Source of the DNA: CBDAUN01 sp965214615
GTDB taxonomy: Bacteria; Pseudomonadota; Gammaproteobacteria; Arenicellales; JAJDZL01
DNA: 64,000 bases
Direction of reading: 5' to 3'
NCBI GenBank assembly: GCA_965214615.1
Contig: OZ243952.1
Span: 930,001-994,000, forward strand
The notes beneath the pieces are model-generated. The model was not told the origin of the DNA, did not search any database, and saw only the letters and a list, made by a program, of their open reading frames with translations. Positions 17,912 through 27,691 of the stretch are shown piece by piece. The position numbers were made by a program, and so were the translations under genes. The stretch's first letter is position 1; every line of letters starts with the position of its first letter.

Positions 17912-19324
17912 CTATTTGATGTAGACGATGATGACCTGATTGGGCCGAATGTGGTCTGTCGGATCAATCTGATTCCATTGTGACAGTTGCGCCAGACGCA
18001 CGTCGTATCGATTCGCTATGCCCCAAAGCGTGTCGCCCGATTTTACCCGGTGTTCGTACCTTTGCGAGAATTCGGCCGGACCGGCGAGCAGCAAGGGATA
18101 GACATCGACTTCCTTTTTCACCAGCGGAATCATCAAAACTTCGCCTGCACGAATATAGTCGGCAGATTTTATTGAATTGGCGACCACGATCGCGCTTTGC
18201 GGAATCTCGAATTCCTGGGCTATTTTTCCAAGATAGTCGCCGGGCTGAACCCTGTATGCGAGTTGATTGATTCGTTGGGAGAAGTCGTTCGTCTTCATCG
18301 CCTGGCGAATGGTTTGCGCTTCTGTGACTGGAACCAGGACGCGATGCGGCCCATTCGGCTGAGTTGCCAGACGCCTCAATCCGGGATTGAGACGATAGAT
18401 TTCTCGGTCTGAAACCCCCGCAATTGACGCGATGATCCTCAGATCAGTCTGCGAATCAAATTCAACCACTTCGAATTGGGATTGATCCGGCATCGGCTTA
18501 AGCGAAATGCCGAATTTTCCTGGATTGGCGACAATGTTGCGAATAGCAAAAAGCTTCGGTATGTATTGAAGAGTCTCTGTACTCAAATTCAACGCCTGGA
18601 CGTCTGTCGATTTGCCATTTTCAATGTTTTTTTCGATTAATCGTGCAACGCGGTTCTCGCCGGCGTTGTACGCGGCAAGCACATGCATCCAGTTGCCATC
18701 GAACTTCTCATACAGATGCTCCAAGTACCGCAATGCCGCTTCGGTCGAGTCGATGACGTCCAGACGGCCCTCATACCACCAGTTCGTTGTCAGATCATAT
18801 TCCTTAGCGGTGACGGGCACGAACTGCCATAGGCCGGCCGCCTTGGACGGCGAAAATGCATAGGGATCGAAAAGGCTCTCGACAAAGGGAAGCAATGCGA
18901 TTTCCGATGGCAGACCGCGTGCGCTGACTTCGGAATAGATATACGGTAAATAGTTTCTTGCCCGCTGAAATACTTTCCCCAACTGGTAGGGACTCTTGGA
19001 GAATTGACGTTCAAATTTCTCTATGTCGTCGGACTCGAACTGCGGCAAAGCGAAGCCGCTTCGCAGTTTCGGCCACAAATTCCCATAGGACAGATACTTG
19101 ATAGGCGCAGAAACGGCTAGAATGTTCTTTTTCAGGTCTGCTGTAGTGACCGCGTTGCTGTGAATAGCGGTAGAGGGCAAATTGACATAGTTTCGCTCGT
19201 AGCTAAGGAAATTGAAATCACGCGCACTCGCCTCGCTCAGTCCGAGCAGGCCGGAGGTCAACGCAGTTGCCGCAACAGCCGCGATGCGCAGGCTTCGATT
19301 AAATTGAATGTTCACAGTTGCCAT
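17912..19324 (-). CDS. mltD: Membrane-bound lytic murein transglycosylase D
   Basis: Cleaves peptidoglycan glycan strands at the cell envelope. The 470-residue protein has an N-terminal signal (hydrophobic about 13-29, without a clear lipobox) and an SLT domain with the catalytic Glu region LPFVESLFDPYAFSPSKAAGLWQF and the YNAGENRV motif. At the end are two LysM modules (YRVQPGDYLGKIAQ and YEHRVKSGDTLWGIANRYDV) that bind the wall. It is on the opposite strand from the yafS-rnhA-dnaQ group; in E. coli the order is mltD-gloB-yafS-rnhA-dnaQ, and gloB is missing here. Confidence 0.93.
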   Translation of the reverse strand: MATVNIQFNRSLRIAAVAATALTSGLLGLSEASARDFNFLSYERNYVNLPSTAIHSNAVTTADLKKNILAVSAPIKYLSYGNLWPKLRSGFALPQFESDDIEKFERQFSKSPYQLGKVFQRARNYLPYIYSEVSARGLPSEIALLPFVESLFDPYAFSPSKAAGLWQFVPVTAKEYDLTTNWWYEGRLDVIDSTEAALRYLEHLYEKFDGNWMHVLAAYNAGENRVARLIEKNIENGKSTDVQALNLSTETLQYIPKLFAIRNIVANPGKFGISLKPMPDQSQFEVVEFDSQTDLRIIASIAGVSDREIYRLNPGLRRLATQPNGPHRVLVPVTEAQTIRQAMKTNDFSQRINQLAYRVQPGDYLGKIAQEFEIPQSAIVVANSIKSADYIRAGEVLMIPLVKKEVDVYPLLLAGPAEFSQRYEHRVKSGDTLWGIANRYDVRLAQLSQWNQIDPTDHIRPNQVIIVYIK

Positions 19325-19780
19325 TCAGAGAATAGTGAGTCGAAAAAAATATGCCGAATGTTTGCTTTAGCGTAATTTCAGGTCTATATATGATCTGTAT
19401 ATTTCGTGGGTCTTTATCCAAGCACGAAATAGCCATTACAGTCAATAGGGACGGAGCATTATATCCACATTCGCATAAGTATGTGTTGCATTTGGGCAAC
19501 GCGCAAAGTTCTGCAATACTGTCAATTGTGCAAACCGATTGAAGCGGTGTTACTCAGCACGGCAAGGCCCTAATTCAAAGCAAATTGCGCCAGACAAAAC
19601 CGAATGCTGACGGTTCGACACCTTTGCACAGCATGCGCGATCAATCAGACTCTATGTCCAATTAGCTCAGTGGCAGACTCCGGATAGATTGGCGAGCGTG
19701 CAAATCGTCGAAAGGAGCAGGATTGTATCAGAAAAATCGAAATGTGCTTTGTAAAAATGACTTTCAAATTGGCAGATAAA

Positions 19781-20251
19781 CAATTGAATTGGTAACCGTA
19801 GGGGCTGGAATCTGGAAGCGGGTTCCTCTCACCGTTGCAATCCGGTAAATTTCGGTATCCTCTAAATTCTTCACGAAAATCTTGCAACTGCAGCGCCGTT
19901 AAAAGCATTTTCCCATTGAAAGCACCTGCCGGACCTTTGCCTGATTTGACAATCACAGTGCCGCCTGAATCGGTGTCGCTCCCAATGCGGACGACTCAGG
20001 CGATAAGCTCAGAAGTGCGTATTGATTGCAGTGCTTCGTCAATACCTGCCAGATTGTCCCCGAATTCTTCTCCTTCGAGTGCCTCGCGTACCGCACGATC
20101 TGCACGTAGCCGTGTAAAAGTGAAACCGCGTCCTTGGTGCGCGTGCCGTCATCCGATTCGACAACTGCATCGGTCGCGTCTGACACAGCATCCTCAATTC
20201 CTGACTTGCCGATTGAGATGGTCGATACCTGCGCTTATTGTCGAGTAAGTC
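19781..20251 (-). pseudogene. Decayed reading frame of unknown family
   Basis: On the minus strand a protein-like reading can be pieced together: ISIGKSGIEDAVSDATD at about 20230-20180, a frame change near 20125, then TRLRADRAVREALEGEEF and GIDEALQSIRTSELIA. An in-frame TGA at 19996-19998 follows, then VVRIGSDTDSGGTVIVKSG and LTALQLQDFREEFRGYRN. Amino acid composition on either side of the breaks looks coding while no single frame stays open. I do not recognise the family; it is not gloB, which would be expected at this place. Low certainty. Confidence 0.35.
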
Positions 20252-20389
20252 GATTTGCGACGAAACAGATTGCGGTCGTGCGATGCGTTTTCAGCACTGG
20301 CAACTGGGCTATATAATGCTGATCCGCCGCAACGAGTCACTGGATGGGGCTTTTGCCGGCATAGAAAAGGACGATCGGAACCGAATCCT

Positions 20390-21133
20390 GTGACAAATTT
20401 CAATTGCCATGACACTTCGATTGGATGGTTTGATCTGCCGTTGGGCAGGGCCATGATGGAGAACGAAGCCGCTGCTTTGAACCGCCTGGTGCCGGCGAGA
20501 TACTATTCCGCAGTTGTGCAGGTTTCCGGGGCTATGCAATTGAATCTGGCCGTGATGAACCTTTGCCGAACATCGGTCAGGATTCCGCACTCCAATGAGG
20601 CGTTGCCCGGATCTGCCGTAGCGGCGAATGCTGAGCATATGCCTTTCGGGGCGAATTCCATTGACGTGTTCGTTTTAACCCACGTGCTAGAATTTAGTGA
20701 CAGTCCGCATGACGTGTTGCGCGAAACGGCCGAGTGCGTGGTGCCGGGGGGAATCGTGGCAATTTCAGGATTCAATCCGAGAAGCATGCTTGGGTTCGCG
20801 AAATTCACGAATCGATATGCAGGAACCGAGGTCGATGAAGCAGAATTTCTTTCTGTAGTGCGGGTGCGCGACTGGCTGGCTTTGCTGGGCTTTGAAACCA
20901 TTGCCGGAGAATTCGCTTTCTATCGGCCCCCGTTCAATCAGCCGAATCGGCTGCACAAATTTCGCAGCTTGGAAACCGCTGGCGCTAGGTGGTGGCCGGG
21001 TCTGGGATCGATCTATATTCTGGTCGCCAGGAAAAAGGTATTCGGAACTCGCATGAACGGGATCGTCTTGCGCAAGCGAGCGCTGTCGCGAGGTCGCCTG
21101 TTTCACGCAGTGGCAAAGCGCTCGCCGAAGTGA
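20390..21133 (+). CDS. YafS-like class I SAM-dependent methyltransferase
   Basis: A 247-residue methyltransferase-fold protein. I choose the GTG at 20390 because the following TSIGWFDLPLGRAM aligns with the WGDLPWGK N-terminus of E. coli YafS; the ATG at 20453 would cut this off. Core motifs are ADAEHMPF-like (AANAEHMPFGANSIDVFVLTHVLEF), PGGIVAISGFNP, and the C-terminal LGSIYILVARKK. YafS has no proven substrate. It lies just upstream of rnhA and dnaQ as in many gammaproteobacteria. The C-terminus is rich in Arg and Lys. Confidence 0.82.
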   Translation: MTNFNCHDTSIGWFDLPLGRAMMENEAAALNRLVPARYYSAVVQVSGAMQLNLAVMNLCRTSVRIPHSNEALPGSAVAANAEHMPFGANSIDVFVLTHVLEFSDSPHDVLRETAECVVPGGIVAISGFNPRSMLGFAKFTNRYAGTEVDEAEFLSVVRVRDWLALLGFETIAGEFAFYRPPFNQPNRLHKFRSLETAGARWWPGLGSIYILVARKKVFGTRMNGIVLRKRALSRGRLFHAVAKRSPK

Positions 21134-21168
21134 GCACAATCAGAGCAAAATGCGTTTCAGACAGGGCG

Positions 21169-21633
21169 ATGAAGCAAGACTCCGAGAAGCGATCCGACAG
21201 TCTGCCCAAGGTGCAAATCTATACCGATGGCTCATGCCTTGGAAATCCTGGCCCCGGTGGCTGGGGCGCTGTGCTGTTTTGCGACGGCAGCAGGGCCGAA
21301 TTGTCGGGCGGCGAGCCTAGGACGACCAATAACCGGATGGAACTGCTTGCAGCGATCGAAGGATTAAAGCATTTGAAGAAGCGTTGTGATGTCAAACTGA
21401 TGACTGATTCGGAGTACTTGCGGCAAGGAATCACACAGTGGATTCACTCGTGGAAGAAGAAAAACTGGACTCGAGGCAAGAACGGCAAGGTCAAGAACGC
21501 AGATTTGTGGAAGGAATTGGACCGACTCAATTCAATGCATGAAGTCACCTGGATACACGTTGCCGCACACACCGGCAACAAATGGAACGAATACGTCGAC
21601 AAGCTCGCCAAATCGGCGGTGCCTGATCGTTGA
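21169..21633 (+). CDS. rnhA: Ribonuclease HI
   Basis: Cuts RNA in RNA-DNA hybrids. With the ATG at 21169 the protein is 154 residues, the E. coli length. Acidic catalytic residues are D20 (YTDGSCLGNPGPGGWG), E58 (NNRMELLA), D80 (LMTDSEYL) and D144 (NEYVDKLA), with the helper His at H134. The basic W-rich handle (HSWKKKNWTRGKNGKVKN) that grips hybrids is present. The stop overlaps the dnaQ start (TGATG). Confidence 0.96.
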   Translation: MKQDSEKRSDSLPKVQIYTDGSCLGNPGPGGWGAVLFCDGSRAELSGGEPRTTNNRMELLAAIEGLKHLKKRCDVKLMTDSEYLRQGITQWIHSWKKKNWTRGKNGKVKNADLWKELDRLNSMHEVTWIHVAAHTGNKWNEYVDKLAKSAVPDR

Positions 21634-22382
21634 TGGGAACCGGCCCGCACCTTGCTATGCGCCAAATCGTACTGGATACAGAAACAACCGGCCTCGAGAT
21701 CGAGCAGGGACATCGGGTGATAGAAATTGCCTGTATCGAGACGATCAACAGGACGGCTACCGGCAGGACGCTGCATCGCTACGTCAATCCCGGAATTGAA
21801 ATTGACAGCAAGGCTCTTGAAGTTCACGGCATTACCAATGAATTCTTAGAACTCAAGCCACCTTTTTCCGAAATCGCCGACGAGTTGATTGAGTTTGTCC
21901 GCGGCGCCGACCTCATTATCCACAACGCTGAATTCGATGTCGGATTCCTGAATAATGAACTTGCGATAGCCGACAAGGGCTACGACCCCATCGAGAAGCT
22001 ATGCAGTGAAATCATCGACACGTTGCGCATAGCTCAGGACCTTCGGCCTGGCCGACGCAACAATCTGGATGCCTTGGCAACCGAATACGGCGTCGACCTG
22101 TCCGACCGATCCAAGCATGGTGCGCTGGTCGACGCGGAGATTCTCTTGAGAATCTACAAGGCGATGACCGGCGGACAGACTGCCATGGAGTTCGAAGAAT
22201 CGCAAAGTCAGGCAGGAGTGCCAGGCAGTCAGCGCGGTTCAAGGGAAAGCTTTGCCGGAATCGAATTGCCGGTTCTGCGTGCAAGCGATGAAGAACTGAA
22301 GGCGCACGAACAATGGCTGGATTATCTGGACAGCCAGTGCGGCGGCAAAAGCGTGTGGCGTCAAATCGAAGCCAAGAGCTGA
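21633..22382 (+). CDS. dnaQ: DNA polymerase III epsilon subunit (proofreading exonuclease)
   Basis: The 3'-5' exonuclease of the replicative polymerase. The start ATG at 21633 overlaps the rnhA stop; a second ATG at 21657 is possible. ExoI motif D15-T-E17 (LDTETTG), ExoII (IIHNAEFDVGFLNNE) and ExoIII with H/D (SKHGALVDAEIL) are all present, followed by TGGQTAMEF. The C-terminal tail (about 190-249) has the region that binds the polymerase alpha subunit. It is convergent with the Mrp operon, with only 38 bases between. Confidence 0.95.
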   Translation: MGTGPHLAMRQIVLDTETTGLEIEQGHRVIEIACIETINRTATGRTLHRYVNPGIEIDSKALEVHGITNEFLELKPPFSEIADELIEFVRGADLIIHNAEFDVGFLNNELAIADKGYDPIEKLCSEIIDTLRIAQDLRPGRRNNLDALATEYGVDLSDRSKHGALVDAEILLRIYKAMTGGQTAMEFEESQSQAGVPGSQRGSRESFAGIELPVLRASDEELKAHEQWLDYLDSQCGGKSVWRQIEAKS

Positions 22383-22420
22383 CAGCGACGCCCTTACGGA
22401 GGTTCTTTTTTAGAATCTGT

Positions 22421-24112
22421 CTAGGAGAGTACCAGAATAAGCAAAACTCCCAGAATGCAGCATACGTAGAGCAGCATGGTCCCGACATGCGGCGTTCGAG
22501 CCTGACCGGAAGCCGCTCCGTACTGACTTACAGCCATCCGCAGCATGGAACGGCAAAGGCCGGTGAGAAACGCGTAGCACGTTTCGATTGCTGCCGAGGC
22601 GATTGCAGATAATTTTCGACAGGCGATTGGTCCGCCTTTCCTGTAAAACCATTCCGCATCGATATTGGCGCCTCGCAATTCCGGCGGGTAGATTCCGGAA
22701 AGCTTCAGCCACACGAAAGCCAGCGCCGAGAAAAGCAGCAACTGTATCTGGGCGAGGACGTGGGATGTGTCGTATGGACTGTAGTCCACGTCGAAAGGCA
22801 GTATGGAATAAAGGTAGTTCGGGAACACTCCGATTCCGACGCATGCCAGCGCAGCCAGACCCATGGCGATGAGCATGCTTAACGGAGCCTCCTTGCAGCG
22901 AATTCCTGAGTCGTGCGCGAAAAACGCAAAGAACGGAATCTTGATTCCTGCGTGGTGGAATACGCCCGCAGAAGCGAACAACAGAGCAATCCACACGATG
23001 TGGTGGCCTTCGTAGATAGCCGCCGACATCACCATCGATTTGCTCACGAAGCCGCTGAATAGCGGAAACGCCGAAATTGATGCCGCGCCCACTACGCACA
23101 GCGTGGCGGTTGCCGGCATCGACCGGTACAGGCCGCCCAGGTCGGAACCGTTCATCCGTCCCGTGCGGTATAGAACCGCACCCATTGACATCATCAGCAA
23201 GCCTTTGAAGATCACATCGTTGAACGCGTGGGCCACAGCGCCGTTTATTGCAAGTTCGGTTCCAATTCCGATACCGCAAACCATGAAGCCGATCTGGTTG
23301 ATCATGCTGTATGCGAGTACGCGCCGCAAGTCGTTCTCAATCACCGCATAGAAGATCGGAAAACACGTCATCAGCGCGCCGATATAGATGAGCCACTCTG
23401 TGCCGGCGTAGCCGCGTGCGAGCGAATAGACTGCCACCTTGGTGGTCAAGGCGCTAAGAAAGACGGCGCCCGCCGGGGTGGACTCGGGATAGGCGTCTGT
23501 GAGCCAGTTATGGACAAGAGGAAATGCGCACTTGATGCCGAAAGCGCAAAGAATCAAAACGCCGGTGGCGCTGGAAAGGCCGATGTGCGTGAATTCAATC
23601 GTTCCCTTTTCGATATAGTGCATGACCGCACCGACCAAGAGCAGCAGACCGGAAAATATCTGCACAGCCAGATACCGAGTTCCTGCGCCTGCCGATGCGC
23701 GCGTCTTGCCGTCGAAAATCAGCATCGCGGCAGAGAATGTCATGATCTCGAAGAAGATAAACAGCGAGATCAAGTCGCCGCACAATACAGCGCCGACCGC
23801 GCTTCCCGCATAGATCAATGCGGAAGCCTGGTGCGCGCAGGAGCGAAATCTCCACGAGAAAATGGCTCCTAGGAACGCAGCAATATGAAACACATAGGCG
23901 AATACCAGGCCCAGCGTGTCAGGCGTGTGCAAAAGGAGTTCGAATCCCAGCATCCGGGTGCGCAGCTCATATCCTGCCTCCAGAGAGCCAAACAGCACGA
24001 ATGCGCTCACGACCGGCACGGCAACGAACCACAGCGACCGCGCGGCGCCGCGCAGCACGAACGTGCCGATTGCGCCGAAAAAGAAGATCGCGAATACAGG
24101 AAGCTCAATCAT
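22421..24112 (-). CDS. Mrp antiporter NuoL/M/N-like subunit (third copy)
   Basis: A 563-residue, about 14-helix proton/cation-translocating subunit, last gene of the operon. It has the Glu-bearing helix (LFIFFEIMTFSAAMLI), the lysine-bearing KCAFPLVHNWLTDAYP helix and the YSMINQIGFMVCGIGIGT and HAFNDVIFKGLLMMSMGAVL segments of the MrpA/MrpD/NuoM superfamily. Compared with the other two large subunits it has an extra C-terminal extension of about 120 residues (YRKGGPIACRKLSAIASAAIET onward) ending in a membrane helix. Its start overlaps the small membrane protein gene by 8 bases. Confidence 0.9.
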   Translation of the reverse strand: MIELPVFAIFFFGAIGTFVLRGAARSLWFVAVPVVSAFVLFGSLEAGYELRTRMLGFELLLHTPDTLGLVFAYVFHIAAFLGAIFSWRFRSCAHQASALIYAGSAVGAVLCGDLISLFIFFEIMTFSAAMLIFDGKTRASAGAGTRYLAVQIFSGLLLLVGAVMHYIEKGTIEFTHIGLSSATGVLILCAFGIKCAFPLVHNWLTDAYPESTPAGAVFLSALTTKVAVYSLARGYAGTEWLIYIGALMTCFPIFYAVIENDLRRVLAYSMINQIGFMVCGIGIGTELAINGAVAHAFNDVIFKGLLMMSMGAVLYRTGRMNGSDLGGLYRSMPATATLCVVGAASISAFPLFSGFVSKSMVMSAAIYEGHHIVWIALLFASAGVFHHAGIKIPFFAFFAHDSGIRCKEAPLSMLIAMGLAALACVGIGVFPNYLYSILPFDVDYSPYDTSHVLAQIQLLLFSALAFVWLKLSGIYPPELRGANIDAEWFYRKGGPIACRKLSAIASAAIETCYAFLTGLCRSMLRMAVSQYGAASGQARTPHVGTMLLYVCCILGVLLILVLS

Positions 24113-24365
24113 CGTCGTAATATCGTTCTGAACGCATCAGCGGCTTGCGCATCAGCTTTGCAACAATGACGAGAATGACGCAGGCGACAAACCCGAAAAC
24201 GCAGTAGAAAAACGGCAGCCACTCCCAAGGATGGTCGAAATGCCGGTGAAGCACCAGGTCAAGGACGAGTGCGAGGGCGCAGGCAGCGTAGAACCAGCGC
24301 AAAATCGTGCGCAGACCGCCCGTAGTCGATCGTGCGCGGTCGTCCTGTTTCATCCGCTTAAACAT
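24105..24365 (-). CDS. Small two-helix membrane protein of the Mrp operon
   Basis: An 86-residue protein with two membrane helices (about 23-40 and 50-69), a basic N-terminus and an acidic end (RSERYYDDD). It is wedged between two large antiporter subunit genes, with an 18-base gap before it and an 8-base overlap after it, so it is surely co-translated. I know no function; it may be an assembly or accessory subunit. Confidence 0.75.
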   Translation of the reverse strand: MFKRMKQDDRARSTTGGLRTILRWFYAACALALVLDLVLHRHFDHPWEWLPFFYCVFGFVACVILVIVAKLMRKPLMRSERYYDDD

Positions 24366-24383
24366 AGCTGAACGCGTCTATTC

Positions 24384-25838
24384 TCATAGCAGAGCCGTGT
24401 ACATCAGATCCAATGCGAAATCGGAAGCGAAAAATAAAATTATGCACCCGGCAGCCGAAATGGCCATTGCGATCCGGATTGGCACCGGCGCTTCTTCGAT
24501 TTTTATCGGAAATTGCCCCATTGGATAAAATGCGCGGATGCAAATTGGCAAAAGATAGCCGACGCTAAGAATCGGTCCGGCGATGAGTGCGAATATCAGC
24601 ACCCAGTCTTGAGCGAGAACGACGCCGAGCAGCAGACTCCACTTGCTCCACATGCCGCCGGTAGGCGGCACGCCGATAATGCAAAGGCTGCCGATCAGGA
24701 ACGCGGTCATTGTGATCGGCATCCGATAGCCGATTCCGCGCAATTCGCTCACTTGCGTCTTATGGGCGGCAACCATGATCGCGCCGGCGCCGAAAAACAG
24801 CGTGATCTTTCCGAATGCGTGCATCAGCATGTGCATGCCGCTTCCCATCACGCCGAAGGCGTTCGCCGTCATGGCGCCGAGCACGATATACGACAGCTGG
24901 CTGATGGTGGAATATGCGAGACGTCGCTTCAAATTGTCTTGCCGCATCGCAATGACTGCGGTAGTGACAACCGTAAAAGCCGCAAGGTAGCTTAGAATCT
25001 GATGCATCGTCAACTGCGCCAGCAGGTCAATGCCGAAAATATAGATCGAAATCTTCAAGATCGTAAACACGCCCGCCTTTACCACGGCCACCGCGTGCAG
25101 CAGCGCACTGACCGGAGTAGGGGCGACCATCGCGGCAGGCAGCCAGCGATGAAATGGCATCAGCGCCGCCTTGCCGACTCCGAGGATGAATAGCAGCAAT
25201 AGAACATTGAGCAGCGTCGTGTCTTCGACTCCTTCAAATATCCCGCCGGAAGTGAATTCGAGCGTGCCGGTGATCGCATGCGTCCAAATCATCGCCATCA
25301 GCAGAAAGCCGACCGAGGTGCCGAGAAGCACAAACAGATAGACCCGCCCCGAACGTTTCGCCTTTTCGTTTCCGGCATGCGTGACCAGCGGAAATGTGGA
25401 CAAGGTCAGCGCTTCGTAGAAGAAAAAGAGCGTCACCCCGTTGGCGGCGAATGCGATGCCGAGCGTGCAGCTGATTGCGATTGCGAAGAAAGTGTAGAAC
25501 CGGGTCTGATTTTTCTCGCCATGCCCCCGCATGTAGCCGATCGAGTAGATTGATGTGACGATCCAGAGAAAACTTGCGATCAAGGCGAACAGCATGCCGA
25601 GCGGTTCGGCGGCGAATGCGAGCGAAATGCCGGGCAAAAGCTCGATCAAGGTGATCTTCGGGCCGAATCCATCGCCTACGCTGTCGTAGGCGCTCAGGAT
25701 AAGGACAAATGTGGCAGCCGCTGTCGTCAGGGTTGCCGCCTCGCGGGCGTTCGGACATTTGTCCAGCATGCGAATCAAAACCGCGCCGCCAAGCGGCACC
25801 AGCACCGACAGGACTATTGCATTGGACGCCGCGATCAC
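24384..25838 (-). CDS. Mrp antiporter NuoL/M/N-like subunit (second copy)
   Basis: 484 residues when started at the GTG at 25838, which overlaps the previous stop as GTGA; the frame is open further upstream but only as a shadow of that gene. Motifs: FFFYEALTLSTFPLV with the conserved Glu, KAALMPFHRWLPAAMVAPTPVSALLHA with the conserved Lys, and YSTISQLSYIVLGAM. It is closest in pattern to MrpA-N/MrpD. It translocates ions within the antiporter membrane complex. Confidence 0.91.
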   Translation of the reverse strand: MIAASNAIVLSVLVPLGGAVLIRMLDKCPNAREAATLTTAAATFVLILSAYDSVGDGFGPKITLIELLPGISLAFAAEPLGMLFALIASFLWIVTSIYSIGYMRGHGEKNQTRFYTFFAIAISCTLGIAFAANGVTLFFFYEALTLSTFPLVTHAGNEKAKRSGRVYLFVLLGTSVGFLLMAMIWTHAITGTLEFTSGGIFEGVEDTTLLNVLLLLFILGVGKAALMPFHRWLPAAMVAPTPVSALLHAVAVVKAGVFTILKISIYIFGIDLLAQLTMHQILSYLAAFTVVTTAVIAMRQDNLKRRLAYSTISQLSYIVLGAMTANAFGVMGSGMHMLMHAFGKITLFFGAGAIMVAAHKTQVSELRGIGYRMPITMTAFLIGSLCIIGVPPTGGMWSKWSLLLGVVLAQDWVLIFALIAGPILSVGYLLPICIRAFYPMGQFPIKIEEAPVPIRIAMAISAAGCIILFFASDFALDLMYTALL

Positions 25839-27319
25839 GGAATCAGCCTCATGATTGCGTTCGCAGCGTGAATCGCCTGGGAACCGGTGAACGTGGCATT
25901 GATGCCGAAGTAGATATTGGCGCCGACTAGAATCCAGGTCGGGAGAAGCAGCATGATCGGCGCTTCGGATCGTTCGACCGGTTCGCCGGCATCCCTCCTG
26001 AAGTAGGCGAGTTCGACAATTTTCCAGACATAGGCGGCGGTAATCAAAGACCCGGCAAGAACAATCGCTGCGACCCACCACAGGCCGCTTTCAATCGCCG
26101 CAGTGACCAGATACCACTTGCTGACGAACCCTGTTGTGAACGGCACGCCGATCAAACTGAGTCCGCCAATAACAATTGCCGCCATGGTCCACGGCATGCG
26201 CCGCCCGGCATTCGTCAGCGATTCTATCGAAGCGGTGCCTGTCATCACAATCAGCCCGCCAATCGCCATGAAGACGGCGGATTTCATCAAAGCATGATTG
26301 AACAGATGAATGAACGAGGCGGCCAGCCCCGGTACCGTGGCAAGTCCCAGACCGATCACCATGTAGCCGATCTGTCCGATGCTTGACCAGGCAAACATTC
26401 GCTTCAGATTGCTTTGAAAAAATGCAATCCCAGAAGCGATCAGCGCACCGGCGATTCCAGATGTGATCAGCAGGATGAATACAAGCGGGAATTCGGCGAT
26501 GAAATCGCCCGTAAACACGCCGAACATCATTCTTGCGAACACATAGACTGCCGCCTTCGTGGCAGTGCCGGCCAGAAATACAGTGACAGCGTTCGGCGCG
26601 TATGTGTACGCATTGGGCAGCCAATGGTGCAAAGGAAACAGTGCGATCTTGATGCCGAGTCCGACGATGATGAATCCGAATGCGGTCTGAGCGGTCAGAT
26701 TGCCTATGAGTTGAGGCGTACGCGTTGCAAGATCCGCCATGTTCAGTGTGCCGGTCAGCGCGTAGAGCAGACCGACGCCGATGAGAAAGAATGTGGCGCC
26801 GACAGTGCCCATGAACAGATACCGAAGCGCCGAAGTCAGGCATCTTCTGTCTTTGCCGAGGCTGATCAGAATGTAGGATGACAGCGACGAGATTTCGAGA
26901 AAGACAAAGACATTGAACACGTCACCGGAAACGGTAATGCCGCACAAGCCGGTAAAGCACAGGATCCAGGCCACGTACAGCCATTTCCTTTGATGCTCCG
27001 GCACTTCCGAATTGATGCTTTTCGGTGCGTAGACTGTGGCGGCCAGGAAAATCACGCTGATTATGAGCAGAACGAATACGTTGGCGTGGTCGACCCGGTA
27101 TTCGATTCCCCACGGCGCCGCCCAGCCGCCGAGCGAATAGACGATCGTGCCTGTTTCATTGACCTGAACGAGCACGAGAATTGAAATCGCGCTGCACAGT
27201 ATCGCTGCCGCGAGCGCGATCAGCCAGGCGAAACGGTAGTGCCGGACCAGCACGCACAGCGGAGCGGCGAGCAGCGGTATGGCAATTTGCAATGCCGTTA
27301 GGTGGGCGGTGAGCATCAA
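25835..27319 (-). CDS. mnhD: Mrp antiporter subunit D
   Basis: A 494-residue NuoN/M-like membrane subunit. Conserved elements: NVFVFLEISSLSSYILISLG with the Glu, KIALFPLHHWLPNAYTYAPNAVTVF with the Lys, and WSSIGQIGYMVIGLGLAT, plus KSAVFMAIGGLIV. It overlaps mnhC upstream and the next large subunit downstream by four bases each. Gene order C-D is standard for Mrp operons, so I give this copy the D name. Confidence 0.94.
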   Translation of the reverse strand: MMLTAHLTALQIAIPLLAAPLCVLVRHYRFAWLIALAAAILCSAISILVLVQVNETGTIVYSLGGWAAPWGIEYRVDHANVFVLLIISVIFLAATVYAPKSINSEVPEHQRKWLYVAWILCFTGLCGITVSGDVFNVFVFLEISSLSSYILISLGKDRRCLTSALRYLFMGTVGATFFLIGVGLLYALTGTLNMADLATRTPQLIGNLTAQTAFGFIIVGLGIKIALFPLHHWLPNAYTYAPNAVTVFLAGTATKAAVYVFARMMFGVFTGDFIAEFPLVFILLITSGIAGALIASGIAFFQSNLKRMFAWSSIGQIGYMVIGLGLATVPGLAASFIHLFNHALMKSAVFMAIGGLIVMTGTASIESLTNAGRRMPWTMAAIVIGGLSLIGVPFTTGFVSKWYLVTAAIESGLWWVAAIVLAGSLITAAYVWKIVELAYFRRDAGEPVERSEAPIMLLLPTWILVGANIYFGINATFTGSQAIHAANAIMRLIP

Positions 27320-27687
27320 TCGGCTTCGCTGCGCGCTATTTCATGGGCCTGGATGTCGTCAATCGTGCCGATATCCGTACGAATGCGCATGACCAGAGCC
27401 AATCCAAGTGCCGTGGTAGCGACGCCGACCACGATCGCGGTGAGTATCAGGACATGCGGCAAAGGGTTGGAGTAGGCATGGTGGTCCTGCGTGAGAATCG
27501 GCGCTGTCGCGCCGCCGACCTTGCCGATGCTGATGTAGAGAATGAACACCGACGTTTGAAAAATATTCAGGCCGATGATTTTCTTTACATAGTTGCTTGT
27601 AGCAAAAACGATGTACAGGCCGCAAGCCATCAGGCTGACAACAGCCCAGTAGTTGAACGACCCCAGAAATAAGCTCGACAGGTCCAA
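27316..27687 (-). CDS. mnhC: Mrp antiporter subunit C
   Basis: 123 residues, NuoK-like, three membrane helices: FNYWAVVSLMACGLYIVFATSNYVKKIIGLNIFQTSVFILYISIG (about 11-53) and LTAIVVGVATTALGLALVMRI (about 81-101). The GLNIFQTSVFILY segment is typical of MrpC. Overlaps mnhD by four bases and follows mnhB by four. Confidence 0.94.
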   Translation of the reverse strand: MDLSSLFLGSFNYWAVVSLMACGLYIVFATSNYVKKIIGLNIFQTSVFILYISIGKVGGATAPILTQDHHAYSNPLPHVLILTAIVVGVATTALGLALVMRIRTDIGTIDDIQAHEIARSEAD

Positions 27688-27691
27688 GGTG

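Noticed and set aside
19655..19700. tRNA-like stretch with TTAGCTCAGTGGCAGA
   Set aside because: Only the D-arm resembles a tRNA; the D-stem does not close and no anticodon or T-arm follows. At most a remnant.
23228..23872. 214-codon plus-strand frame inside the Mrp operon
   Set aside because: Antisense shadow of a clearly real antiporter subunit gene.
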